Positions 24,246 through 35,000 of a DNA stretch of 52,781 nt are shown here, piece after piece. Under the pieces are notes generated by a model that was not told the origin of the DNA, did no database searches, and saw only the letters and a program-made list of their open reading frames with translations. The stretch comes from CAZKUN01 sp964555935. Lineage in GTDB: Bacteria; Armatimonadota; Zipacnadia; Zipacnadales; VGFC01. The DNA lies in assembly GCA_964555935.1 (NCBI GenBank), contig CAZKUN010000032.1, positions 1 through 52,781 on the forward strand, written 5' to 3'. A program made the position numbers and the translations under genes. Numbering within the stretch: the first letter of the stretch is position 1; each line of letters begins with the position of its first letter.

Positions 24246-25835
24246 GAGCGACCAATTGCTGTCGTAGAAGCCGAAGTCGATGACCTCATCGGCGTCCCAG
24301 ATGAGGTAGTCGGGCAATAGCTGCATGTTGAGGTGGGTTGCGCCGGTGACGGCCTCGGGCGTGAGGCCGGCGGTGACGACAAGCAGGCGCTCAGGATTGG
24401 CGGGCGAGGGGAAGCAGGCGCTGATACCGAGTTGCTTGCCCTCGTACCTCCGGCCGCCGAGAGTGATCGACCCCTCGCCGAACTCCAGTGGGAGTTTCCC
24501 CTCGAACTGCTTGAGCACGGAGTTCGATTCGTACGTCCCCAGTAGCCAGAGATTGCAGCTCTCGACATCGGCCGGGCCAAGCTGATGGTCCGCGGAGTTG
24601 GGGATGTCGTACCAGCTCTGGCCAGCGAAAATACCGCGATGGACGCCACCGTTCGTCTGCTTGAAGCTCCCGGGCAACTGGTTGGACATCCACTGCATGA
24701 GGAACGTGTCGTGGTTACTGCCCTGGCTCCCAAACGCCAGGCGCATGGGCTCGAGGAATACGTCGCCGACGGGGCCGGAACAGCCGTGGCGTTTTGAGCC
24801 GGCGAGCGCGGCAGAGCCGGTGACACCCCACGTGCCGCCTGTTTTCTCGAAGTTGACCAGTCGGGCAGAGACGTCCGCGTCGATTGCGGTGCCATCGATC
24901 TCCACCATGCCGGTCGTGGCGTGGGCGGTTGGGCCGAGCGCGACGCGGGTGGCGTTGCTTGTGGTGACGACGACGCGGCCGGCGTCGATCTTGGCGTTCA
25001 CCTCAGCCGCCTCGCCGTGGCGGTCGATCTGGTCGACGGCGACCCAATGCGTGCGGTTGTGCCGGAGGCCATGGACGGTGAGCGTGATGGCCTCGGGGTC
25101 TGTGACGCGGGTCTGTTCCGACATCCACTGAATCGTCGGGATCAAGCGCTCGGGCGGGCTGCAACCGTGCCCGGTCTCGGGCACCTCGTCGTATTGGTGC
25201 GGGATGCCCTCATCGGTGAGCTTGCGCGACATGCTGCGGGAATGCTCCACCGGCACGCCGCCGCCGATGCCGATATCCCACGCGCCGTGGGTGATGCGAA
25301 GCGCCGTGTTGCGCAGGTTGCCGACTCGGAACGTCGCGCCGCGCGCGACCCAGGAGTGCTCCTCCCATGGCATCATCCGCATGATGTAGCCGCCGGGCTT
25401 GGTCCAGAGCCGGTAATCGCAATAGCCGCAGAACGGTGCGGCGGCGGCGAAGCGATCGGGGTAGTGCGACGCCAAGAACCAGGTGGACGCGCCGCCCATC
25501 GAGCCGCCAGTGACGCTGATGCGGTTGGGATCGATGGGGAACTTGTCACGCAGCGCCTCGACCGCCTCAAAGAAGTCGACCTCGCCCGGGCCCTGGTAGA
25601 CCGAGCCAGGGCCTCGGCCGCACGGCTTGGCGATGACGCACTCGACGCCCAGGTCGCGCGCGCCGGCTGCGAGGTTTCCGCACTGCTTGACGGAGCCCTC
25701 GAGGTTGGCGATGGCGCCGGGGGAGACATCGAGGATGAGCGCCTTCGGTTCGGTGCCATCATCGGTCGCGCAAACAGGCAGCGGCTGGTCCTTGTCGTCG
25801 AGGCGGGACGCGTAGTGGAGAAGCTCAGCGGGCAT
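24240..25835 (-). CDS. Alpha/beta hydrolase, prolyl-oligopeptidase (S9)-like
   Basis: A 531-residue protein with no signal peptide. An alpha/beta-hydrolase domain carries the nucleophile elbow GGSMGG (Ser112), an acid in THGAWDIG (about Asp187) and His223 in ETGHGCSP, a complete candidate Ser-Asp-His triad in order. The C-terminal half is beta-rich and unassigned. Substrate could be a peptide or a sugar ester; the setting favours an acetyl- or other carbohydrate esterase (inference). AAGGAGG lies upstream of the start at 25835. The stop codon TAG is supplied by the edge of a class B hairpin at 24220, so the original C-terminus may have been different. Confidence 0.8.
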   Translation of the reverse strand: MPAELLHYASRLDDKDQPLPVCATDDGTEPKALILDVSPGAIANLEGSVKQCGNLAAGARDLGVECVIAKPCGRGPGSVYQGPGEVDFFEAVEALRDKFPIDPNRISVTGGSMGGASTWFLASHYPDRFAAAAPFCGYCDYRLWTKPGGYIMRMMPWEEHSWVARGATFRVGNLRNTALRITHGAWDIGIGGGVPVEHSRSMSRKLTDEGIPHQYDEVPETGHGCSPPERLIPTIQWMSEQTRVTDPEAITLTVHGLRHNRTHWVAVDQIDRHGEAAEVNAKIDAGRVVVTTSNATRVALGPTAHATTGMVEIDGTAIDADVSARLVNFEKTGGTWGVTGSAALAGSKRHGCSGPVGDVFLEPMRLAFGSQGSNHDTFLMQWMSNQLPGSFKQTNGGVHRGIFAGQSWYDIPNSADHQLGPADVESCNLWLLGTYESNSVLKQFEGKLPLEFGEGSITLGGRRYEGKQLGISACFPSPANPERLLVVTAGLTPEAVTGATHLNMQLLPDYLIWDADEVIDFGFYDSNWSLA

Positions 25836-25963
25836 GAAGGCCTCCTTGGGTGGCGCAACGATGCGAGGTTCGGCTGAAGTCGGCCGATTACCTACACGGA
25901 GGACGAACCACGGCCATCGGCTAAAGGGCGAGGGAGACGACGCGAAGCCCCGGAGGGACTGAC

Positions 25964-28861
25964 ATGAAGCGCGGATTGCTCGTGATGACGGCTCTGATCG
26001 CTGCGGGCGCGGCGGGTGCGCAAGGCTCGGTAACCTCGCTGAAGACGGGCGAGATTGCCGTGGATGGAGTGCTGGATGAGGCGGCTTGGCAGGAGGGCGA
26101 ATGGAGCAGCGGCTTCACGATGCTCGATAACCCCGCCGCGCGCCCGGCGGCCGAGACGCGGTTCAAGATCGCGCATGACGCGGATGCGGTGTACGTGGGC
26201 GTCGAGCTGGACGAACCGAGCGTCGCGACCATGAAGGCGAACATCATCGAGCGCGACGGGAGGCTTCACACGGATGACTGTGTCGAGATCATGCTCGACC
26301 CGACGGGCGAGCGGATCGAGTACTACCACTTCATCATCAACAGCCTGGGCGCGGTCTACGACGCCCAACTCCGCCAAGGCGGAAACGTGCAGACCGAGAG
26401 ATGGGACTGCGCGATTCAGGCCGCGGCTGAGGTGGGGGAGGGCAAGTGGACCGTCGAGGTCCGGTTGCCGGTGGTTGAGCTTGGCCTCACCGAGGCGTCG
26501 ACGGGCGACTGGGCGATCAACGTGACGCGCGAGCGGTATGCGGATGGAGCGGAGCTTTCGAGCTTCGTGCCGATCACGGGCGGTTTTCATCAGCCCTCGC
26601 TTTACGCGAAGCTGCAGCTTGAGGGGGCGGACTTCGGTCCGTATCTCTGGCAGGTGAAGGAGCCGTATGAGACGCGCGTGATGCCTGGCGATGGCGCGGG
26701 GCTGGTCTACACGGCGAAGACGCACGTTACGAACGCGGGCCCGGCGTTTCAGTTCATCGCCGTGAGAGGCGTGCTGGGCGAGACGCCTGGCGAGTGGGTG
26801 AAGGACGGGCTCGACTCGAAGCAAGGGCGAGAATACGAGATCAGCGTTCCGGCCGGCCCGGGCCGGCAGACCTTGCGGATTGAGGTGGCGGACAGAGATG
26901 ACACATCGCGGTTGCTGTCAGTCACGAAGACGCAGGTAGACGTGGAGTACTCGCCGATCACCATCACGATGATCGCTCCGTGGTATCGCGATTCGATCTA
27001 TGCGACCGAGGAGATCGATGAGTTGGTGTTTGTCGTAGACGTGGCGCTTCCGGCTGAGGAGTTTCAGGGGCGAGAAGTGCGCGCCGCGTTGTCGGCTGTC
27101 GACGAGGCGACGAGCGACGCGGGCGAGGTGCTGGCGAGGACAGCGACGGCCGCGCAACCGACCCAGACCATCAGCCTGGCCATTCCGGAGTTGGCGGACG
27201 GCGAGTACGTGCTGGATGTGTGGGTCGAGACCGGGGAGCCGGGCGTCCCGCGCGCGAGGAAGACCATCCGGAAGCTTCCGAAAGTCGCGGACGAATGGCG
27301 CATCGCCGAGGGTGGCGTGCTGATGCATAACGGCGAGCCGGTGTTGCCGTTTGGGTGGTTCAGCATACCGACCGAGGCGATGGAGGACCCCGAACACGCC
27401 TACGTGCTCATGCAGGAGTATAACGCCCAGTACCGCACGATCGAGCAGAATCGCGAGCGACTCGACAGCGTCGTCGCGGCGGGAACAGCGGTGACGATGT
27501 ACCCGTATCAGTCGAACGCGATGATGACTCCGGCGGCCGTGTGGGGACAGCCGCTGACGGATGAAGAGGCGGCGGGCCTGCGGGACAACATAGCGGGGCT
27601 GATGGATCATCCGGGCGTGTTCGCGTGGTACATGGCCGACGAGCCGGAGCTTCGGCCCGCGCTGCCCGAGCGCTGCCGGGCGTTGTACGAGACGATCCGC
27701 GATGTGGACCCGTACCACCCGTGCATCATGCTGAACGACACGATCGCGGGAATCTACAAATACGTGGACGGTGGCGACATCCTGATGCCCGACCCATATC
27801 CGTGCTACATCAAGGGCGGGCTCGCCGCGCAGCCGATCGAGAAAGTCGGCAAGTTCATCCAGGCCTGCGCGGATGCGGGGAGAGGCCGCAAGGCGATCTT
27901 CGCGACGCCTCAGGGATTCAACTACGGCGACTATGGCAAGAAGAACCAGCGCGGTCCGAACTTCGCCGAGCTACGCAACGAGCTGTATCAGTGCGTGGTC
28001 TACGGCGCGAAGGGGTTCCTCTGGTACACCTACAGCCACACGCAGAATTACCCGGACATCGACCTGGGGATGAAGTGGCTGTCCTTTGAGGTGGCGGACC
28101 TGAAGGACTGGATCCTCGCCGAGCCCCACTCGACCCGTACGGTGACTGTCGAGGCGGACCAGGCGGATCACATCCACGCGTCGGTGCGGGAGGCGAACGG
28201 GCGTACTGTGATCATCGCGGTGAACACGTCGACCGAGCCGCAGGACGTGACGCTGAGCATCGCGCCGGCCATCGCGCGCGAGGAGCTGCACGTGGTCTCG
28301 GAGGGTCGGACCATCGCGCTCAACGAGGGCGCGATCACCGATCACTTCGGGACGTATGAGACGCATATCTACACGACCGACGCGGAGTTGGCGAGCCGGG
28401 ATACGAAGGCAGACCGGTTGGCGCTGATCGACGAGGCCAACGCGGCCCGCAGGAAGCCGGGCAACATTGCGTTTGAGGACAACGGGACGACGGTGGAGGT
28501 CTCATCGAAGTCACGGTACGGATCCACGCCGGATCGGCTGGTGGACGGCGTGACGGAGGGGATGCGGTGGACGGACGGAACGCCGAGCGAGTTGCCTGAC
28601 TGGGTGACGGTGACATGGCCGGATGCGCAGACGGTCGGACGCGTTGTCATCTACACGAGCACGATTGCCGATTTCGAGGTGCAAGTGCCCGACGGCGATG
28701 AATGGCGGACGGTGGGTGAGGCGGCGGGGAATGAAGGCGCCAGCGCGGAGACGGTGCTGAATGAGCCGGTGGAGACGACGGCCGTGCGGATCGTGGTGAC
28801 GGGGTTGCAGGGCGAGGAGAAGAACGCGGTGATCTGGGAGGTGGAGGCGTATGAGGAGTGA
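25964..28861 (+). CDS. Exported CBM9-like / TIM-barrel hydrolase / discoidin protein
   Basis: A 965-residue secreted protein. The signal peptide (MKRGLLVMTALIAAGAAGAQ) follows GGAGGG. Residues 25-225 form a CBM9-like module (IAVDGVLDEAAWQEG, HTDDCVEIMLDPTG, YYHFIINSLGAVYD). After a beta-sandwich comes a TIM-barrel hydrolase domain with VFAWYMADEPE, where Glu560 is the likely acid/base, and a strand AKGFLWYTYSH. The C-terminal 140 residues are a discoidin-like module (TPDRLVDGVTEGMRWTDG, TAVRIVVTGL). It is probably a glycosidase with binding modules at both ends; family not assigned. Its last codons overlap the start of the LamG gene. Confidence 0.8.
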   Translation: MKRGLLVMTALIAAGAAGAQGSVTSLKTGEIAVDGVLDEAAWQEGEWSSGFTMLDNPAARPAAETRFKIAHDADAVYVGVELDEPSVATMKANIIERDGRLHTDDCVEIMLDPTGERIEYYHFIINSLGAVYDAQLRQGGNVQTERWDCAIQAAAEVGEGKWTVEVRLPVVELGLTEASTGDWAINVTRERYADGAELSSFVPITGGFHQPSLYAKLQLEGADFGPYLWQVKEPYETRVMPGDGAGLVYTAKTHVTNAGPAFQFIAVRGVLGETPGEWVKDGLDSKQGREYEISVPAGPGRQTLRIEVADRDDTSRLLSVTKTQVDVEYSPITITMIAPWYRDSIYATEEIDELVFVVDVALPAEEFQGREVRAALSAVDEATSDAGEVLARTATAAQPTQTISLAIPELADGEYVLDVWVETGEPGVPRARKTIRKLPKVADEWRIAEGGVLMHNGEPVLPFGWFSIPTEAMEDPEHAYVLMQEYNAQYRTIEQNRERLDSVVAAGTAVTMYPYQSNAMMTPAAVWGQPLTDEEAAGLRDNIAGLMDHPGVFAWYMADEPELRPALPERCRALYETIRDVDPYHPCIMLNDTIAGIYKYVDGGDILMPDPYPCYIKGGLAAQPIEKVGKFIQACADAGRGRKAIFATPQGFNYGDYGKKNQRGPNFAELRNELYQCVVYGAKGFLWYTYSHTQNYPDIDLGMKWLSFEVADLKDWILAEPHSTRTVTVEADQADHIHASVREANGRTVIIAVNTSTEPQDVTLSIAPAIAREELHVVSEGRTIALNEGAITDHFGTYETHIYTTDAELASRDTKADRLALIDEANAARRKPGNIAFEDNGTTVEVSSKSRYGSTPDRLVDGVTEGMRWTDGTPSELPDWVTVTWPDAQTVGRVVIYTSTIADFEVQVPDGDEWRTVGEAAGNEGASAETVLNEPVETTAVRIVVTGLQGEEKNAVIWEVEAYEE

Positions 28862-29582
28862 GCGGCGGACGGCGACGGCGTCGGGGTTGAAACCCCTCTT
28901 ACAGGGGGTGGCGCTGATCGGGGCGGTTGGGAGTGGCGCATGGGGACAGGAGTTGGTTGCGCATTGGACGATGGACGAGGTCGAGGTTGCGGACGCCACG
29001 GGGAATGGGCATGACGCGACATGGGGAGAGGCGCGGGCGGAAGTGGTGGATGGGCTGGTTGGCGGCGCGCTGAACTTCGAGGCGGAGAAGGAGCACTACC
29101 TCCAGGTAGCGGAATCGAGCGACTTCAACTTCACGGGACCGTTTACGGTGATGGCATGGGTGAAGCCCACGCGCCGGAACGCGGCGTTTGCTATCGCCTG
29201 CATGAAGGGCGACAAGTCAGGCGACCCGCCGTGGCCGGGATGGCGGTTGAGGTTCTTCTGGGCGCGGGCGATGCTTCAGGTGGGGACGCCCGATGGTCTG
29301 GAGCCGAGCGTGTCGAGTGAGGAGTGGAGCGTGCCGGTGGGGTATTGGACCCATGTGGCGGCGAGTTGGGATGGGGAGCAACTGCGGATCTTCACGAATG
29401 CGGTTGAGAGAGCGGCGACCGAGTTCTCAGGAGAGATCGCGCCACAGCCCCGGCCGCTGATCATCGGCAACTACATCGGGCGCAAGAACGCCTACGCGTT
29501 CGATGGCCTGATCGACGATGTGAGGATCTATGACGGCGCGCTCACGGAGGACGAGGTCTTCACGGCAGCCCGTCCTCAATGA
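28851..29582 (+). CDS. Exported LamG/concanavalin-like protein
   Basis: A 243-residue protein consisting of one LamG-type jelly roll: LVAHWTMDEVEVADATGNGHDATW, the beta-strand set HYLQVAESSDFNFTGPFTVMAWVKPT and the closing DGLIDDVRIYDGALTEDEV. It probably binds glycan as a stand-alone partner of the preceding hydrolase. Two starts are possible: ATG 28851, overlapping the previous gene's stop, or GTG 28908, which would leave a weak signal. With the first, the signal peptide contains TASGLKPLLQG encoded by a class G hairpin. The 3' end overlaps the converging CocE gene by 23 bases. Confidence 0.75.
   Translation: MRSERRTATASGLKPLLQGVALIGAVGSGAWGQELVAHWTMDEVEVADATGNGHDATWGEARAEVVDGLVGGALNFEAEKEHYLQVAESSDFNFTGPFTVMAWVKPTRRNAAFAIACMKGDKSGDPPWPGWRLRFFWARAMLQVGTPDGLEPSVSSEEWSVPVGYWTHVAASWDGEQLRIFTNAVERAATEFSGEIAPQPRPLIIGNYIGRKNAYAFDGLIDDVRIYDGALTEDEVFTAARPQ
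28883..28902 (+). repeat. GTAA-edged hairpin, class G (inside CDS)
   Basis: Arms GGGGTT (28883-28888) and AACCCC (28891-28896), loop GA, then TCTTAC; minus-strand edge GTAAGA. Overlaps the signal-peptide coding region of the LamG gene. Confidence 0.6.
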
Positions 29583-31221
29583 CCGGCAGGTGCAGGACGG
29601 ATTTGTGCTCGAGATCATGGATGACTTGGTTGGATGCGGGGCGCGGGTCCGTCTCCTGCCACGTCGGGGTCATCGTGTTCGGATGAGGCAGGATGCGGGG
29701 GAAGCAGCTGCTGGTGATGATGAGCGAGACCCGCGAGCCGCGCGGGAAGACGTAGGCTAGATTCCCGAGGTTGATTCGGATCTGCGTCGGCTGATTCGCA
29801 TCCAGGGCGCGGACATCGGACCACCCGTGACGGTAACGGCAGCGGAGGCTGCCGTGGCCCAGCACGATCACTCGGCCGCCCGGCTCCACCACGCAGAGCT
29901 TGGCGATGTAGTCGGTATCGTGCGCGTCGGACGCGATCCAGAGGTCGAGGTTCACGTCCCCCGCGACGGTGAGGTTGTCGTCCAGGACGGGCCCCCGGTA
30001 GTAGAGCACGTCGTCACGTGACAGGATCTCGCGCTGGTCCACGGGACCCGCCGCCGCGAGGCCCCAGTAGATCGGGCCGCCGTGGGTTGGAACCGGGTTC
30101 AGCGGATCGTAGGTGTAACGGTCCGGCGGCTCGTCGCCCGGCTCGTCGCGCGCGAGCCTGCCATCGCTACCGATGCCGTTGGCGGCTCCCCCTGACCGCA
30201 GATTCCACTCCTGATCCGTCACCCCCGGGGGCGGCCAACTCCCCAGATTGACCCAGCGGTTCTCGCCCATCAGGAAGACTCGAACCGGCGGTTCTTCTGT
30301 GATCCCATCGTCGATGTCGCGCAGCCACAGGTCGAGGAAGCGGCGCTCGTAGGCGAGGGTATCCGCCGCGGCCGATGGCCCGAAGTTCCACTGGCCGTAC
30401 TCGTGCTGGCCGATGGTGCTATGTCCCCACGGGCCGATGTAGAGGCGCTGGCTGGCGCGGGCGAGGTCGGTGGCGCCATGCTGGCCGATCTCAGCGAATG
30501 ACTGGAATTGGCCGCGGGTGAGGTGATCGAACCAGCCGCCGACGTGCATGCCGGGAACCGCGATGTGCTCGTACATTCGGTGCTGGTCGATGGCCTGCCA
30601 GTAGTCGTCGTAGGTATCGTGGGCGACCCACTCGCGGAGTTCGGGCGAGCGGAAGCCGAGGCGCTCCTCGATCTCACCGAGGGTGCGGAGCTGATGGAGA
30701 TCGGCCCACGGCGCATGGTCGTACTGGGGCTGGGTCCGGCAGACGGCGTGGCTGAGCGCCCAGCGAATCGCGTTGGCGAAGGCGAAGCACCCGTCGTAGC
30801 GGATCCAATCGGTGAAGAAGCTGGTCGGCGCGACGCCGGGGACGATGCACTTCAGCGCATCGTGAGCGCCGGCGGCGGCGGGGATCTGAACGATGCCCAG
30901 GTAGCTGCGGCCGACCATGCCGACGCGCCCGTTGCAGAAGGACTGGTCGGCAATCCAGGCAATCGTGTCTTGCCCATCCCGGGCCTCATCAACGAGCGGG
31001 TGGAAGGCGCCGTCGGAATCGTACTTCCCGCGGCAGTCCTGGGTGACGAAGGCGTAGTCCTCGGACGTGTAGCGGCGCGCGCCGCCAAGGGCGCTGCGTC
31101 GGTGGTATGGGGTGCGGGTGAAGAGGACGGGGAATGGGCCGGGCCCGCTCGGCAGCCAGACGTCGGTGGCCAGCTCGACACCGTCAGACATGGGGACGCG
31201 CTTGCAGAGGTCGGCTTGCAT
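29560..31221 (-). CDS. CocE/NonD-family (S15-like) hydrolase
   Basis: A 553-residue hydrolase of the X-Pro dipeptidyl-peptidase / cocaine esterase family. The N-terminal alpha/beta domain has DGVELATDVWLP, the oxyanion-region QDCRGKYDSDG, the nucleophile motif GRSYLG (Ser106) and GPWGHS with the expected His. The C-terminal jelly roll (NLTVAGDVNLDLWIASDAHDTDYIAKL, FPRGSRVSLIITSSCFPR) is the family's usual second domain. No signal peptide. The start at 31221 uses GGGAGG located inside the end of the preceding gene, which stops only 5 bases before; an upstream start would overlap it. Third gene of a minus-strand operon with a TIM-barrel isomerase and a PD40/cytochrome protein. Acyl or peptide substrate unknown. 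Confidence 0.87.
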   Translation of the reverse strand: MQADLCKRVPMSDGVELATDVWLPSGPGPFPVLFTRTPYHRRSALGGARRYTSEDYAFVTQDCRGKYDSDGAFHPLVDEARDGQDTIAWIADQSFCNGRVGMVGRSYLGIVQIPAAAGAHDALKCIVPGVAPTSFFTDWIRYDGCFAFANAIRWALSHAVCRTQPQYDHAPWADLHQLRTLGEIEERLGFRSPELREWVAHDTYDDYWQAIDQHRMYEHIAVPGMHVGGWFDHLTRGQFQSFAEIGQHGATDLARASQRLYIGPWGHSTIGQHEYGQWNFGPSAAADTLAYERRFLDLWLRDIDDGITEEPPVRVFLMGENRWVNLGSWPPPGVTDQEWNLRSGGAANGIGSDGRLARDEPGDEPPDRYTYDPLNPVPTHGGPIYWGLAAAGPVDQREILSRDDVLYYRGPVLDDNLTVAGDVNLDLWIASDAHDTDYIAKLCVVEPGGRVIVLGHGSLRCRYRHGWSDVRALDANQPTQIRINLGNLAYVFPRGSRVSLIITSSCFPRILPHPNTMTPTWQETDPRPASNQVIHDLEHKSVLHLPVIEDGLP

Positions 31222-31226
31222 GGGGG

Positions 31227-32018
31227 CTAACCCTCCCAAAGTTGCTTCCATGTGGCGAGGCTGGCGGCGGAGTCGGGCTTTGACTCAGCGGGCGTTCGGT
31301 CGTGGAAGGATGGCGCGATCTCGATGGTTGAGACGCCATCGAAGCCGACAGATTTCAGCGCGTCCGCGACGGCCTGGAAGTCGCAGTTGCCGAAGCCCAG
31401 CGGCCCGTGTTGGTCGCCCGTGCCGTCGTTGTCGTGGATGTGGACTTCTGCGATGGGCATGGGGACGCGGCGGATGTAATCCTCGATGGACTGACCGCCG
31501 AAGTAGCCTTCCTTACGCAGGCGCATGTTGAGATGACCGACATCGATGAGGATGCCGTAGCGAGGGTGAGCAAGGATGCGCGAGAGACCGTCCGCGTAGA
31601 AGCTCAGCGCGGTGTCGTCAAGGGGGAAGTCCTCGACCGCCACGAGCAACTCCGTGCCGTCGGTGGCGACGAGTATCTCGGCGATCAGCTCCGCCATCGC
31701 CGATGCCTCAAATAGCATGCCCCGCGAGTCCATGCCCATCATCGGGTCGAAGGTGATGGCGTGGAGGGAATCGCCCAGCCACTCGACGAGACGCGTGGCG
31801 TCGTCGATGGCGATGTTGAAGCCAGAGTGGGCGGTGACGAGGAGATCGAGATCGCGAATGCACGCCGCGACCTCGCGCCCCGCTGGATCGTCCAACTTGG
31901 CCCACTGGCTCGATGAGAGGGAGATGGCATCGTAGCCGAAGCCGGCGAACTCGGCGACGAGGTCGGCGAGATCGACGCCGGGCTCAGCGTAGTTCCAGAT
32001 CGCCGTTGCGTAGCGCAT
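31227..32018 (-). CDS. Sugar phosphate isomerase/epimerase-like TIM-barrel protein
   Basis: A 263-residue member of the xylose-isomerase-like / AP-endonuclease-2 TIM-barrel superfamily. The likely metal ligands sit on successive strands: Glu in LLVAVEDFPLDD (near 128), Asp/His in GILIDVGHLN (near 160), His in AEVHIHDNDG (near 194) and Glu in VSTIEIAPSFHD (near 238). Such enzymes isomerise, epimerise or cleave keto sugars, often in clusters with Gfo/Idh dehydrogenases. AGGAG precedes the start. It lies 10 bp after the PD40/cytochrome gene and 5 bp before the hydrolase gene, so it is a tight operon member. Confidence 0.87.
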   Translation of the reverse strand: MRYATAIWNYAEPGVDLADLVAEFAGFGYDAISLSSSQWAKLDDPAGREVAACIRDLDLLVTAHSGFNIAIDDATRLVEWLGDSLHAITFDPMMGMDSRGMLFEASAMAELIAEILVATDGTELLVAVEDFPLDDTALSFYADGLSRILAHPRYGILIDVGHLNMRLRKEGYFGGQSIEDYIRRVPMPIAEVHIHDNDGTGDQHGPLGFGNCDFQAVADALKSVGFDGVSTIEIAPSFHDRTPAESKPDSAASLATWKQLWEG

Positions 32019-32028
32019 CGGGTGTCTC

Positions 32029-35000
32029 CTATTGCAGGGCGGGCCCGGCGATCAGCTCGCCACGTCTCTGGCGCTCCTGATCCGCAGGATCGAAGGTCCC
32101 GTAAAAGAGCGCGTTGGTGTCCATCCAGGTGATGAGTCGCTCGAGATCGTCCGCCGGGAGGTCGACATTGTGGTGGCCGTCGAGCAGTAGCTTCGTGAGC
32201 GAGCTGCCGCGCGCGCCGAACTGTCCCGGCTGGCTCAGCGGATCGATCATGCCCTGATCCGAGTAGGGCACGCGGGGGGCGAGCGCCTGGTAGGAGGCGG
32301 TGTAGGGACCCTCTGGGCGGCTCGTGAGATCGACCTCGCATTGAGGGTCATCGGTGCTGTGACACGCGATGCAGTGCTGGTCGAGAACCGGTTGGACCAG
32401 CCGAGGGTAACTGAACGGTTTTGAACCCTCGGGAGCAGGCTGGATGGTCGATGGCGCGCGGCTCAGCGCGGCGACGGCGCGCCCAGGGGGCGCATCGGTT
32501 CGGGGTTCGTGACAGCCGACGCAGGTGATGGTCTCGCCGGGCTGCAGGTAGGTGAGGCTGCGCATGACTTGGACGGCCATGCCGCGCTCGTCGAGGGCTT
32601 GGAAGGAGAGCGGCACGCCGGCGGGGACGCGGAGGTAGGCGGAGCCATCCGCCTCGACCGGGACGGTGCCCAGGACCTGCTTCCCGGGCGCGCCACGAGG
32701 CAGGCCGACCGGCGGCTGGTCGATGCCAGGCGTGGATTTCGGCAGGACCTGGATTACGCGGAGCGCCTTGACGGGCCGGTCGAGCGCGGGGTCGGCGTCG
32801 TTTACGTTCTGCATAATCACGAAGCCGTCCTCGGCGCTCGCGACTTGCTCAAGAGCGGACGGGACGGCCGGCGGCACGGGACGCTCGCGAAGCGGCGCGG
32901 CCCAGACGCTGGCGATGTTGAGGTCTCGGTAGAGCAGCTCGCGATTGCCAAACGCATCGCAGAGGTAGATGCCGAACATGTTGGCCCGATTGGCGTTGGG
33001 CTCGCCGACGAGGCCATCGTAACTGTGTGAGGCGATGAAGTACGTCTCAGACAGCGGATGTGGGCTGCGGTAGCAGTGCCCCGGCCAGCGGGTGTTCTCG
33101 GGGGTCTCGTAGGGAGCGTTGTCCGCGGCGAGATGCCAGTTGGCGCTGACGGTCGTCTCGCTCTCTGGGAACGGCGCGTCGGGAGTGAGCCGAGTGAGGG
33201 GCTCAAGCCCATCGATGCCGTCGGAGACATCGACGATGATGATCGAGCCAGCGGTCATGGCGTGATGCGCGGCGGCAGTCGCCATGATGCGCTTGGATCC
33301 GGGAATGGCCTTCGCCTCCCAGACGCCAACGGGGTTTAGAGTCGTGTTGCCATAGAGGATTGACGGCTGGGAACCATCGGGGAAGACGCTCCAAAGCTGT
33401 TGGTACAGCACGGCGAAGCGATCCACGTAATCCCAACGCGTGTAGATGATGCGCCCGTCGTTCAGGATCGCGGGATCCCACTCCTGGGTCTCGTGGAACG
33501 AGATCGGTCGGGGCTCGGAGCCGTCGGCGTTCATGACCGTGAGGACGTAGTTCTCGCACCCCGGCGATCCGCACCGATGCCACCCGCCACGCCGGGTGGA
33601 GATGAAGAGGATGCGACCATCGGGCATGTAGCGCGGCGAGAAATCATCGTACGGGCCGTCGGTGAGCTGACGCAAATCGGAGCCGTCCGCAGCCATCTCG
33701 TAGACGTGGTAGTAGCGGCCGTGGTGCCCCTCGCGGGGGTTCTCCGGCGGCGCTTCGGCCTCGGCGAATGCAAACAGGATGCGCTTGCCGTCGTGGGAGA
33801 CCTCGGCGTGTCTGCATGATCCGGCGGGCAGTTGGTCGGATGTCAGCGCGGTGGCGCTCATGGATCTGCCGGGAGAATCGAGCACGTAGACGCCGCCACC
33901 GGGCCGGGCGTACCGTCCGTAGTGTTGAGTGAGCTGGTGGCTGAATGCGGACGGCACGTGCTTGATGAATGTCATCGGGCCGGTGTCCGCGAGAGGGTTG
34001 CTGAGCGCGATCTCACGGCGGAGTTGATGCGCTTCGCGCCAGAGGGATTCGTCGGCGTCGCCCTCGTTCACGCGGCTCCTGAGGGCCCGCCAGCGTTTGG
34101 CCACCTCGCGGGAGACGCCGAGGTCGGCGACAAGCTCATTGCCGCGCTCGATGGTAAGGGCAGTTGCCTCGGCGTAAGTGCGGGGCTCGCGGACGGCATC
34201 GATGCCGTCGGCGAGGCGCCAGTCCCACTCGATGAGCGCTTGGGCCATCATCTCGCGCAGCGGAGGCGCGTCGAGGATGGGCCATTCCGGGGACGCGTGC
34301 GTTGTCGGCAGGAGGGCAAGCTCGTACTCGTGGCCGTTGGCGTGCAGCGCGAGATCGCTCAGTCGCACCAGGGAGTCGCCCGTTGCGGAGACGGTGAGCG
34401 TGAAGGCCCCGTCGTCGATGGGTGAGGCGATTTCGAGGACCGAGCCCGATGTCTGCTGATCGCCCTGGGTGAGGGTGACGGTGGGGGCGGGGCCAGCCAG
34501 CGCCTGAGTGACGGCGGTTACGCGAGAGCCTGGGGGAATAGCCTGGACCGGGACGCGGATTTCCACCGACTCGCCGTCGGCGAGGGCAATGTAGGCGGAT
34601 GAGGGTCTGTCAACGACCGCGACCTGAGGGCCGGACTCCTCGGCCAGGAGGCGCAGGCCGCAGTGCGACGCAGTGGGTTTGGGAGCCGGGCGGTCGTCGA
34701 GGCTGATCCGGGCATCGCTGAACCCAGGATGGCCCGCGGCGAGCAACTCCACCTCGGCGAAGCCGCAGGTCTGGAATTCGATGTAGGAAGACACGACCTG
34801 GAGACGGATCCAGCGCGTCCGGACGTCGGTCAACTCGACCTCGGTCTTCGATCTGTTCTCGTCGGGCAGCTCGCCTTTGGCAACCGTCGTCCACGCTTCG
34901 CCATCGCCGGAAGTCTGAACGAGGAATTCCTTCGTGTGGTACATGCTGTCCTGCCAATTGGCCTGATGAGCGACGACGCGTCGGATCGATTCGGGCTCCG

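Noticed and set aside
25870..25892. Possible degenerate class F hairpin (TCGGC...GCCGA followed by TTACCTAC)
   Set aside because: Only five base pairs with an 8-base loop, and the TAC lies further from the stem than in the other elements. Too weak to list, though it may be a decayed copy.
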